Source of the DNA: Verrucomicrobiota bacterium | GTDB lineage: Bacteria > Verrucomicrobiota > Verrucomicrobiia > Opitutales > UBA953 | Direction of reading: 5' to 3' | NCBI GenBank assembly: GCA_030831965.1 | Contig: JAURJZ010000014.1 | Span: 1 to 35,712 of the forward strand | DNA length: 35,712 bases | Shown: piece by piece, positions 20,461-28,680 of the stretch | Layout of the letters: each line of letters opens with the position of its first letter | Position numbering within the stretch: position 1 is the stretch's first letter | Program-made: the position numbers and the translations under genes | Notes under the pieces: model-generated | The model's input: only the letters and a program-made list of their open reading frames with translations | What the model was told of the DNA's origin: nothing | The model's database searches: none

Positions 20461-21186
20461 TCAGCGGCGTTCGATGGCGAGGGTGCCCAGGCCGAGCCCG
20501 GCCAGGGCGACGCTTACGAAGTAGGTGGCGGGCTGCAGCGCGAGCGAGCCGAGCGTGAAGGGCTCGAGGTTGCGCCACAGCCCGAGGCGCGCGACCCACG
20601 AGACCTGCTCGGGCGAGAGCGCGCCCGAGAGCAGCTCGTCGAGCACGCCGTAGCCGACGATGACGAGGACGAAGCAGGCGAGGAAACCCGTCACGAAGGC
20701 GATGACCTGGCTGCGGGTCAGCGCGGAGCAAAGGGAGGCCACGCCGAGGCAGGCGCCGCCGCAGAGCAGGGAGCCCGCGTAGCCGCTGGCGACCACGCCC
20801 CAGTCCGGGTCGCCCAGCCAGCCGACCGTCAGCGCCATCGGGAGCGTGGCGAGCAGGGCGGTGGCGAGGAAGAGCCACCCGGCGAGGAACTTGCCCAGCG
20901 CCGCCTGCCAGACCGTCACCGGCCAGGTCAGGAGCAGCTCGAGCGTGCCCTGGCGGCGCTCCTCCGCCCAGAGCCGCGCGCCCGCGGCGGGGGCGAGGAA
21001 GGCCCAGAGCCAGGGGTGGTAGAGGAAGAACCGGTCGAGGTTCGCGACGTTGGCCTCGTAGAACGAGCCCACGAAGAAGGCCAGCGACACCGCGAAGGCG
21101 TTGAAGACGGCGAGGAAGACGTACGCGAGCGGCGTGCGGTAGTAGCCGAGGAACTCGCGGGCGAGGATGGCAAGGAAGGCGCGCAT
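20461..21186 (-). CDS. gldF: ABC-2 type permease, GldF-like
   Basis: 241 residues with six hydrophobic helices. The first block AILAREFLGYYRTPLAYVF and the mid-protein RLWAEERRQGTLELLLTWPV are typical of ABC-2 permeases of the GldF and NosY type. ATG at 21186 is chosen because the upstream frame overlaps the ATPase gene. It lies between the ATPase (5-base gap) and the GldG-like gene (7-base gap), so the three form one transcription unit and likely one complex. Confidence 0.93.
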   Translation of the reverse strand: MRAFLAILAREFLGYYRTPLAYVFLAVFNAFAVSLAFFVGSFYEANVANLDRFFLYHPWLWAFLAPAAGARLWAEERRQGTLELLLTWPVTVWQAALGKFLAGWLFLATALLATLPMALTVGWLGDPDWGVVASGYAGSLLCGGACLGVASLCSALTRSQVIAFVTGFLACFVLVIVGYGVLDELLSGALSPEQVSWVARLGLWRNLEPFTLGSLALQPATYFVSVALAGLGLGTLAIERR

Positions 21187-21191
21187 GGGAG

Positions 21192-21902
21192 TCAGGCGGT
21201 GAGGTGGCGGAAGATCTCGTCGAGGCGCTTGCCCGGGAATCGGGCCAGCAGGGTGGCGGGGCTCTCGTCGCAGCGGACCTTGCCGCGGGCGATCAGGATG
21301 ACGCGCGTGCAGAGGGCCTCGACCTCCTCGAGCAGGTGGGTCGACACGATGACGGCCTTGCGCTCGGCCATGCCCTTGAGGATGCGTCGCACCTCGTGCT
21401 TCTGGTTGGGGTCCAGCCCGTCGGTCGGCTCGTCGAGGATGAGCGCCTCGGGGTCGTGGATCACCGCCTGGGCGAAGCCCACCCGCATCCGGTAGCCCTT
21501 CGAGAGCGTCTCCACCGCCTGGTGGGCGACATCCGAGAGGCGGCAGAGCTCGAGCGTCTCGCGCACCCGGTCGGTCGGCTCGGCCAGGCCCCGGAGGTCG
21601 GCGGCGAAGGCGAGGAACTCGCGAACCGTCATCTCGCCGTAGGCGGGCGCGCCCTCGGGCGAGTAGCCCAGGCGGGACTTGGCCGCCACGGGGTCGGCGG
21701 CGACGTCCACGCCGGCGATGCGGGCCGCGCCCGCGTCGGGCCGGAGGTGGCCGGCAAGCAGGCGCATGGTGGTCGACTTGCCCGCGCCGTTCGGCCCGAG
21801 GAAGCCGACGACCTCGCCGCGGTCGACGGAGAAGGAGACGTCGTCCACCGCTCGGATCTCGCCGTAGCGCTTGGACAGGTGGGAGGCTTCGATCAGTGCC
21901 AT
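21192..21902 (-). CDS. gldA: ABC transporter ATP-binding protein, GldA-like
   Basis: 236 residues. Walker A is GPNGAGKS (36-43), the signature motif LSKGYRMRVG (133-142), Walker B ALILDEPTDGLD (153-164) and the H-loop VSTHLLEEVEA. LSKGY in place of LSGGQ, and PEGAPAYGEMTV at the Q-loop region, are characteristic of the GldA/ABC-2 subgroup. It is the first gene of the ATPase / permease / GldG / DUF4340 unit and diverges from trpS over 170 bases. Confidence 0.96.
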   Translation of the reverse strand: MALIEASHLSKRYGEIRAVDDVSFSVDRGEVVGFLGPNGAGKSTTMRLLAGHLRPDAGAARIAGVDVAADPVAAKSRLGYSPEGAPAYGEMTVREFLAFAADLRGLAEPTDRVRETLELCRLSDVAHQAVETLSKGYRMRVGFAQAVIHDPEALILDEPTDGLDPNQKHEVRRILKGMAERKAVIVSTHLLEEVEALCTRVILIARGKVRCDESPATLLARFPGKRLDEIFRHLTA

Positions 21903-22072
21903 GGGTCGGAAAAACAGCGGGAGCGGGCGTGGGTTCCTCCGGCGGGCGACGGGCGCCGTACCGTCGGGCTGGCGATGGAAGCAGGTTCCCGCCCTTTGAC
22001 AAGCGCCACCCGCCGGCGTCCCCGTCTCCTATCCGCTTGTCCCGCCCCCCGGCCCTCCCCACGCTTTCCCCC

Positions 22073-23080
22073 GTGAGCGAGCCCGCCGCCAAGCCCGTCG
22101 TCCTGACCTGCGCCCAGCCGACCGGGCGCCTCCACCTGGGGAATTACCTCGGGGCCGTCCTCAACTGGGGGCGGATGCAGGACGACCACGAGTGCTACTT
22201 CGGCATCGTCGACCAGCACGCCATCACCGTGCCCACCGTCCCCGCCGACCTCCGGGCCAACACCTACGCCTGCCTCGCCCAATACATGGCCTGCGGCCTC
22301 GACCCCGCCCGCAGCCGCCTCTTCGTCCAGTCCCACGTCACCGGCCACACCGAGCTGGCCTGGGTCCTCGGCTGCCTCTGCCCCCTCGGCCAGCTCGAGC
22401 GCATGACCCAGTTCAAGGACAAGGCGGCCAGGCAGGAGTCCGTCCGGGCCGGCCTCCTCACCTACCCGGTCCTGATGGCGGCCGACATCCTCCTCTACAA
22501 CGCCGCCAAGGTGCCCGTGGGCGAGGACCAGAAGCAGCACCTTGAGCTCACCCGCGACCTCGCCCAGAAGTTCAACCACACCTACTCCGACACCTTCGTC
22601 ATCCCCGAGCCCTACATCGCCGCGACCGGCGCCCGCGTCATGTCCCTCCAGGATCCCGGGGCCAAGATGTCCAAGTCCGACCCCAACGCCTCGGCCACCC
22701 TCTTCATCACCGACTCCGCCGACGACATCCGCCGCAAGGTCGGCTCCGCCGTGACCGACTCCGGCGCCGAGGTCCGCGCCGCCCCCGACAAGCCCGGCGT
22801 CTCCAACCTGCTCCAGATCCTCTCCGCCTGCTCCGGCCGGCCCGTGGCCGCCCTCGAGGACGACTTCCGCGGCAAGGGCTACGGCGACTTCAAGCGGGCC
22901 GTGACCGACGCCGTGGAGGCCGTCCTCGCCCCCGTCCGCTCCCGCTTCGCCACCTTCTCCGCCGACCGAGCCGAGCTCGACCGCGTCCTCAAGGCCGGGG
23001 CCGAGGGGGCCCAGCGCGCCGCCCACCGCACCCTGGCCAAGGTCCACCGGAAGGTCGGCTTCGTCGAGCGCCCCCGCTGA
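22073..23080 (+). CDS. trpS: Tryptophan--tRNA ligase
   Basis: A class I aminoacyl-tRNA synthetase of 335 residues. The HIGH-equivalent motif is PTGRLHLGNYLGA (H21), and KMSKSDPN begins at residue 198. QFKDKAARQ, VLMAADILLYNA and VPVGEDQKQHLELTRDLA are typical. The GTG at 22073 fits the family length; the open frame upstream is non-conserved and crosses the divergent promoter region. TTGACA at 21996-22001 could be its -35 box, but no convincing -10 follows. No T-box leader is visible. Confidence 0.97.
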   Translation: MSEPAAKPVVLTCAQPTGRLHLGNYLGAVLNWGRMQDDHECYFGIVDQHAITVPTVPADLRANTYACLAQYMACGLDPARSRLFVQSHVTGHTELAWVLGCLCPLGQLERMTQFKDKAARQESVRAGLLTYPVLMAADILLYNAAKVPVGEDQKQHLELTRDLAQKFNHTYSDTFVIPEPYIAATGARVMSLQDPGAKMSKSDPNASATLFITDSADDIRRKVGSAVTDSGAEVRAAPDKPGVSNLLQILSACSGRPVAALEDDFRGKGYGDFKRAVTDAVEAVLAPVRSRFATFSADRAELDRVLKAGAEGAQRAAHRTLAKVHRKVGFVERPR

Positions 23081-23156
23081 GCCGCCCCGCTTCCGTCCTT
23101 GTCCCCGGGCCGTTCCGCGCCATCCTGCGGCTCGAGCCCGCGCTCACCCCCTGCCC

Positions 23157-24296
23157 ATGAAACAACTCGAACAGTTCCTGAAGGAGAAGTGGTTCCTGGT
23201 CGCGGCGGACGCCCTGGTTGTCGTCGGGATCCTCAGCATCGGGCTGGACCCCAAGGACAGCTTCCAGGCGTTCCTCGCCGTGGCCGGCATCCTCGCCGCC
23301 TCCGCCATCGTCGTGGTCCCCGTCCTCCGCGAGGAGGGCACGCGCAAGCAGCGCCAGCAGGAGGAGCGCCGCCTCCGCGCCGCCCTCGCCCAGGAGCTCG
23401 ACCTGCTCCGCGGCGAGATCCGCGCCTCCGGCGAGGTCGCCGCCCGCCGCGCGACCGACATCGAGATGGGCGCCCGCAAGGCCGGCGAGGCCGCCGCCGA
23501 GGCCGTCGCCCGCAAGGCCTCCTCCGAGATCGCCGCCCTGCGCGCCGAGCTCGCCGCTTCCGCCGGCGCCAACGAGGGCTTCGACGAGCTCCGTGCCCAG
23601 ATCCAATCCGTGGCCGACGCCGCCCGCGGCGCCACCGCCGACGCCGAGACCGCCCTTGAGCAGGCGGAGGCGGCGGGCAAGGACACCGACGCCCTGCGCG
23701 GCGCCTTCGGCGACGCCCGCGCCAAGGCCGACGCCGCCCTCAAGGCGCACCAGGCCGAGATCGCCGCCCTGCGCGCCGAGCTCGCCCAGCTTCGCGCCCA
23801 GACCGACGCTTCCCGTCCAAACCCCTCTGAGGCCTCCGCTCCCGCCGCCAGCGTCGCCCCCCGCGACGCCGAGCCGGAGGCCTTGGTTGCGGCGGAGGAG
23901 GAGCCGAAGGAGGACGAGGAGCGGCGGCAGGAGGCCGCCGAGGAGGAGGAGCCCCGGGCCGCCGAACCCGCGGCCGAGACCCAGCCTGCGCCCAAGGCCG
24001 CTCCCCGGACCGTCATGGCGACGGAGGACGACGCCACCGGCACCTGCCTCATCGTCAACCTGATGATCGGCATCGGCAACAAGCCCTTCGTCCGCGGCAG
24101 CGGCCCCGGGCTGTCCGAGGAGGCCGGCGAGCCCATGCAGTTCCTCGCCATCGGACGCTGGCTGTGGCGCGCGCCCTCCGCCGACGCCCCCGTCACCGTT
24201 CAGGTCTGGAAGAACGACCGCTCGCCCCTCGGCGAGCCCGTGCGCATCCCCGCCGGGGAGACGCGCGAGCTCGACGAGGATTTCTTCGCCGGCTGA
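23157..24296 (+). CDS. Uncharacterised membrane-anchored coiled-coil protein
   Basis: 379 residues, family not recognised. Two hydrophobic segments near the N-terminus (about 13-28 and 37-56) are followed by a long Ala/Glu/Arg-rich coiled coil (about 60-225) and an acidic Pro/Ala/Glu linker (about 225-290). A compact C-terminal domain of about 85 residues then follows, with CLIVNLMIGIGNKPFVRG, QFLAIGRWLWRAP and VTVQVWKNDRSPLGEPV. The C-terminal part looks like a small beta domain. A 32-base perfect direct repeat (23525-23556 and 23755-23786) encodes EIAALRAELA twice in the coiled coil. Its stop is 2 bases before the next gene. Structural or scaffolding role is only a guess. Confidence 0.82.
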   Translation: MKQLEQFLKEKWFLVAADALVVVGILSIGLDPKDSFQAFLAVAGILAASAIVVVPVLREEGTRKQRQQEERRLRAALAQELDLLRGEIRASGEVAARRATDIEMGARKAGEAAAEAVARKASSEIAALRAELAASAGANEGFDELRAQIQSVADAARGATADAETALEQAEAAGKDTDALRGAFGDARAKADAALKAHQAEIAALRAELAQLRAQTDASRPNPSEASAPAASVAPRDAEPEALVAAEEEPKEDEERRQEAAEEEEPRAAEPAAETQPAPKAAPRTVMATEDDATGTCLIVNLMIGIGNKPFVRGSGPGLSEEAGEPMQFLAIGRWLWRAPSADAPVTVQVWKNDRSPLGEPVRIPAGETRELDEDFFAG

Positions 24297-24298
24297 GG

Positions 24299-25399
24299 AT
24301 GTCCCTCCGGGTCCGCCTCGCCGCGCTCGGCTGCCTCGCCGCCCTGTCGGCACAGGCCGCACCGCCCGACCCCGCCGCCCCGTCGCCCTCGGCGGTCTCG
24401 CGCGTCACCGTGCGCGAGACCGATCTCGCGACCGTCGTCTCGCCCAGCGTCGCCGAGATGTCCTACGTCGCCGCCCACGCCGACGCCCTCGAGGTCCACC
24501 TGCGCGCGGTCGCCCGCGTCGGCGCGCCCCCGGGGCCCAAGCCCCGCATCGAGGCGGCCGATGTGCCCGGCCTGCCCGACGTCGCCTGTTCGGTTTCCGG
24601 CGGCTACGTCCTGGTCGCCGTGCGCCTGGGTTCGCCGGCCGACGCGCCGCTGCGCGCCGGCGAGGCGGTCGCCCGCGCCTGGCTCGCCGCCGCCTCGGTC
24701 GCCTCGGGTCTTCCCTCCGCCCAGGCCTCGCCCTGGGCGTCCGCCGCCCTCGCCGCCGAGACGGTCGCCCAGCTTCGCCCGGCCATGGTCGACCTTTGGT
24801 ACCGCCGCGCCGCGGCCTCGCCGCCCGCCGCCCTCGCCGAGCTGGTGGCCGGGCGCGGCCCTCCCCACGAGGCCCTTCTCTTCGGACGCGCCCTGCGCCG
24901 CGCCCTCGGCCATGAGCGCTTCGCCCCGGCCCTCGCCGCGGCCGGCCGCGGCGAGTCGCCCGAGCCGCTCCTGCGCGGCATCGACGCCCAGCCCGAGGTC
25001 TGGTGGCCCGCCGCCCGCCAGGCCCTGCTCGACGCGCGTCCCGCGCCCTCGCTCGGCATGGCGGAGTCGCTCGCCGAGCTCGACGCCCTCACCCGCTTCG
25101 TCCACGACCCGGTCGGGCAGGGCGACGTCGTCCTGACCGGCCCCCAGGCGGCCCGCCTCCGCCGCCTCCCCGCGCTGAGGGAGGCGATGGCCGACCGGCT
25201 CGCCCGCCTCCGGCTCGCCATCCTCCGCCAGAATCCCGTCGCGCACAACGCCTGGCGCTCGCTCGGGAACTGGCTCGAGTCCTACCCCACGGCCACCGAG
25301 GAGCAGCTCGACGGGCTCTGGGCCGCCTACCTCGCCGACCGCGCCGCCGCCGGCCGCCTCGCCGAGGAGGTCGAGCACGCCTTCGGCGGAGCGCGCTGA
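24299..25399 (+). CDS. Uncharacterised secreted Ala-rich protein
   Basis: 366 residues, family not recognised. Residues 1-20 (MSLRVRLAALGCLAALSAQA) are a signal peptide with AxA cleavage. The mature part is mostly helical and Ala/Arg/Leu-rich with no clear catalytic motif; WYRRAAASPPAALAELVAGRGP, LLRGIDAQPEVWWPAARQ and NAWRSLGNWLESYP are its most distinctive stretches. It starts 2 bases after the stop of the coiled-coil gene, so the two are translationally coupled and probably work together in the envelope. The correct frame is supported by the signal peptide. Confidence 0.78.
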   Translation: MSLRVRLAALGCLAALSAQAAPPDPAAPSPSAVSRVTVRETDLATVVSPSVAEMSYVAAHADALEVHLRAVARVGAPPGPKPRIEAADVPGLPDVACSVSGGYVLVAVRLGSPADAPLRAGEAVARAWLAAASVASGLPSAQASPWASAALAAETVAQLRPAMVDLWYRRAAASPPAALAELVAGRGPPHEALLFGRALRRALGHERFAPALAAAGRGESPEPLLRGIDAQPEVWWPAARQALLDARPAPSLGMAESLAELDALTRFVHDPVGQGDVVLTGPQAARLRRLPALREAMADRLARLRLAILRQNPVAHNAWRSLGNWLESYPTATEEQLDGLWAAYLADRAAAGRLAEEVEHAFGGAR

Positions 25400-25406
25400 G
25401 CGCGAC

Positions 25407-25670
25407 TCAGCGTCCGGCGCCGCGCTGCGCGTTGCGCTGGAAGATCTGGTCGACCAAGGTCACGCGGAAGAGCGAGAGCGAGAGCCAGAGCACACCCGAA
25501 AGGCAGAGCGAGCAATAGGCGGCGCCGAGCAGGACGGCCGTCTCGCCGGCCTCCTCCCAGGGCACGTGCTTCCTGAGGATGCCGGTCATCCACGCGAAGA
25601 AGAGCGCCGTCACCGCGATGTCGATGATCGCGCCCGCCTTGGTGACCAGCTTGGGCCGGAGGTTGTCCAT
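25407..25670 (-). CDS. Small uncharacterised membrane protein
   Basis: 87 residues with two predicted helices (about 14-32, AIIDIAVTALFFAWMTGIL, and about 44-67). The helices are joined by a charged stretch with PWEEAGETA, and the C-terminus is basic (QRNAQRGAGR). No family recognised. It is convergent with the secreted-protein gene, with seven bases between stops, and diverges from ileS over 150 bases. Codon usage resembles the neighbours. Confidence 0.72.
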   Translation of the reverse strand: MDNLRPKLVTKAGAIIDIAVTALFFAWMTGILRKHVPWEEAGETAVLLGAAYCSLCLSGVLWLSLSLFRVTLVDQIFQRNAQRGAGR

Positions 25671-25822
25671 GCCTCATCCCAAGGCCGCCGACATCCGCCT
25701 GTCAAACCCGCAGGATTCGCGGGGGTTGACACCCCGCCCCCCCTCTCCAACCTCCGCCGCCCCCGGGCCCGCCCGGACCCAGCCGCCGGGCCGCCCCCGG
25801 GCCGGCCCCAACGACCTTCCAC

Positions 25823-28636
25823 GTGGAGCTCAAAGACACCCTCAACCTGCCGGTGACCGACTTCCCCATGAAGGCCGGCCTCGCCGAGCGCGAGCCCAAG
25901 CGCCTCGCCCACTGGGAGCGCACCGGCCTCTACGCCCGCATCCAGGCCCGCAACGCCGGCCGCCCCGCCTTCGTCCTCCACGACGGCCCTCCCTTCACCA
26001 ACGGCGACGTCCACATCGGCACGGCCCTCAACAAGCTGCTCAAGGACGCCATCCTGCGCTACAAGTCGATGCGCGGCTTCCGCACCCCCTACGTGCCCGG
26101 CTGGGACTGCCACGGCCTGCCCATCGAGCACAAGGTCATGAAGGAGCTCCAGGCCCAGGGCCGCTCCCTCGACGCCCTCGGCGTGCGCAAGGCCTGCGCC
26201 GAGTTCTCCGCCGCCTTCATCGAGAGGCAGCGCGGCCAGTTCCGCCGTCTCGGCGTCCTCGCCGATTGGAAATCCGAGTACCGCACGATGGACCCGGCCT
26301 ACGAGGCCGAGATCCTCCGCGCCTTCGCCGCCTTCGTCGAGCAGGGCCTCGTCTACCGCTCGAAGAAGCCCGTCTACTGGTCCATCCCCTGCCAGACCGC
26401 CCTCGCCGAGGCCGAGATCGAGTACAGGGAGAAGCGCTCGCCTTCCGTGTGGGTCGCCTTCCCCGTCCCCGCCGACGCCGCCCGCGCCAAGGGCCTGGAC
26501 CCCGCGCACCCGCTCTCGGTCGTCATCTGGACGACCACGCCCTGGACCCTGCCCGCCAACCTCGCCGTCGCCGTCCATCCCGAACTCGAGTACGTCGAGG
26601 TCCGCCACGCCGGCCGCTCGCTCCTCGTCGCCGCCGCCCTGCGCGACGCGTTTGTCGCCGCCTGCAAGCTGGAGGGCGCGACCGACGGCTTCCGCGCCAG
26701 GGGCGCCGCGCTCGAGGGCCTCGCCGCCCGCCATCCTTTCATCGACCGCGCCTCGCCCCTCGTCCTCGCCGACTACGTGACCACCGACGCCGGCACCGGC
26801 TGCGTCCACACCGCGCCCGGCCACGGCGTCGAGGACCACCAGACCGGCCTCCGTTACGGGCTCGAGGCCTACTGCCCGGTCCAGGACGACGGCACCTACG
26901 CCGCCGACGGCCGCGTCCCCGCCCCGCTTGTCGGCGTCTCCGTGCTCGAGACCGACGGCAAGTGTCCGGCCAACGGCGCCGTCCTCGGCCTGCTCGAGGC
27001 CGCCGGCGCCCTCGTTCACCGCGCCCCGCTCGTCCACAGCTACCCCCATTGCTGGCGCTCCAAGGCCCCTGTCATCTTCCGCGCCCTCGACCAGTGGTTC
27101 ATCGGCCTCGACCGCGGCGGCCTTCGCGCCCGCGCCCTCGACGCGGTCGGCAAGGTCCAATGGATCCCCTCCTGGGGCGAGAACCGCATCCGCGCCGCCC
27201 TCCAGGGCCGGCCCGACTGGTGCGTCTCCCGCCAGCGCGCCTGGGGCGTGCCCATCCCCGCCTTCGTCTCCGCGTCCACCGGCGAGTCCCACCTCGACGC
27301 CGCCGTCACCCGCCACGTCGCCGACCGCGTCGCCGAGAAGGGCGCCGACTGGTGGTGGTCCGCCCCGGTCGGGGAGATCCTCGCCGGCGCCCCCGTCCCC
27401 GCGGCCTGGCCGCGCGACCTGCGCAAGGGCGGCGACACGCTCGACGTCTGGATCGACTCCGGCACCAGCCACCTCGCCGTCTGCGCGCGCCATCCCGACC
27501 TGCACTGGCCGGCCGACCTCTACCTCGAGGGCTCCGACCAGCACCGCGGCTGGTTCCAGTCCTCGCTCTGGACCGCCGTCGCCACCAAGGGCGCCGCGCC
27601 CTACCGCGCCGTCCTCACCCACGGCTTCGTCGTCAACGAGAGGCGCCAGAAGATCTCCAAGTCCGACGGCAAGCCCCAGACCGCCGACGGGTATGTCTCC
27701 AAGTACGGGGCCGACATCGTCCGCCTCTGGGTCGCCTCCGAGAACTACCAGAACGACATCCCCCTCTCGGACGCCATCTTCGACACCCTCTCCAACCAGT
27801 ACCGCGCCGTCCGCAACACCCTCCGCTGGCAGCTCGGCTCCCTCGCCGACTTCGACCCCGCGCGCGACGCCCTCCCGCTCGCCTCCCTCCGCCCCCTCGA
27901 GCGCTGGCTCCTCGCCGAGACCGCCCGCCTCATCCGCGAGGTGACCGAGGCCTGCGAGGCCAACGAGTTCCACCGCGCCACCGCCGCCCTCGCCACCTTC
28001 ACCACCGCCACCCTCTCCGCCGCCTACACCAGCATCGTCAAGGACACCCTCTACACGCTGGCACCCGCCGACCCCGCGCGCCGCTCCGTCCAGACCGCCC
28101 TGCACCTGGTCTCGCGCGCCTATCTCCGCCTCCTCGCGCCGTTCCTGCCCTTCACCGCCGACGAGGCCTGGTCGCACGCCGTCGCCGGCGCCGAGTACAC
28201 CGACGCCGACTCCGTCCATCTCCAGCCCTGGCCCGAGGTCCCCGCCGGCTGGGAGGACGCCGGCGCCCACCGCGTCGTCGACGCCCTCCTGCGCCTCGGC
28301 GTCGCCCACGCCAACGGCCCCCTCGAGCGGCTCCGCCAGGACAAGCTCATCGGCCAGAACCTCGACGCCGCCCTCGAGGTCACCGGCGACCCCGCCGACC
28401 CCGACTTCGCCCTCCTCGCCCGCCACGCCGACCTCCTGCCCGACCTCTGGATCGTCTCCGCCGTCCGGGTCGCGCCGCTCGCCGGCGCCGCCCTCGCCGT
28501 CACCGCGGCCAAGGCCCCGGGCGTCCGCTGCCCCCGCTCCTGGCGCTGGGTCCCCGAGCTCGTCGCCGCCGGCAAGTTCGGCCCCGTCTCGCCGCGCTGC
28601 CGCGAGGCGCTCCTTGCCAAGTACGGCGACCTTTGA
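25823..28636 (+). CDS. ileS: Isoleucine--tRNA ligase
   Basis: A class I synthetase of 937 residues, the same as the bacterial type. HDGPPFTNGDVHIGTALNK carries the HIGH-equivalent (here HIGT). The editing domain is present (TTTPWTLPANLAVAVHPE), then EGSDQHRGWFQSS and RQKISKSDGKP as the KMSKS loop. At the C-terminus the zinc knuckle expected as CxxC...CxxC is CPRSW...SPRC, with two of the four cysteines replaced by serine. The GTG start at 25823 has no Shine-Dalgarno. TTGACA at 25726-25731 may be a -35 box. It opens a run of genes with dksA-like and lspA. Confidence 0.97.
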   Translation: MELKDTLNLPVTDFPMKAGLAEREPKRLAHWERTGLYARIQARNAGRPAFVLHDGPPFTNGDVHIGTALNKLLKDAILRYKSMRGFRTPYVPGWDCHGLPIEHKVMKELQAQGRSLDALGVRKACAEFSAAFIERQRGQFRRLGVLADWKSEYRTMDPAYEAEILRAFAAFVEQGLVYRSKKPVYWSIPCQTALAEAEIEYREKRSPSVWVAFPVPADAARAKGLDPAHPLSVVIWTTTPWTLPANLAVAVHPELEYVEVRHAGRSLLVAAALRDAFVAACKLEGATDGFRARGAALEGLAARHPFIDRASPLVLADYVTTDAGTGCVHTAPGHGVEDHQTGLRYGLEAYCPVQDDGTYAADGRVPAPLVGVSVLETDGKCPANGAVLGLLEAAGALVHRAPLVHSYPHCWRSKAPVIFRALDQWFIGLDRGGLRARALDAVGKVQWIPSWGENRIRAALQGRPDWCVSRQRAWGVPIPAFVSASTGESHLDAAVTRHVADRVAEKGADWWWSAPVGEILAGAPVPAAWPRDLRKGGDTLDVWIDSGTSHLAVCARHPDLHWPADLYLEGSDQHRGWFQSSLWTAVATKGAAPYRAVLTHGFVVNERRQKISKSDGKPQTADGYVSKYGADIVRLWVASENYQNDIPLSDAIFDTLSNQYRAVRNTLRWQLGSLADFDPARDALPLASLRPLERWLLAETARLIREVTEACEANEFHRATAALATFTTATLSAAYTSIVKDTLYTLAPADPARRSVQTALHLVSRAYLRLLAPFLPFTADEAWSHAVAGAEYTDADSVHLQPWPEVPAGWEDAGAHRVVDALLRLGVAHANGPLERLRQDKLIGQNLDAALEVTGDPADPDFALLARHADLLPDLWIVSAVRVAPLAGAALAVTAAKAPGVRCPRSWRWVPELVAAGKFGPVSPRCREALLAKYGDL

Positions 28637-28680
28637 GCCTTCCCGCTTCCTTTCCTCCGCCTTTCCAACACCCTCCCCCC

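Noticed and set aside
21903-22072. T-box or trp-type leader before trpS
   Set aside because: No T-box sequence, specifier stem or terminator is visible; the leader is short and C-rich.
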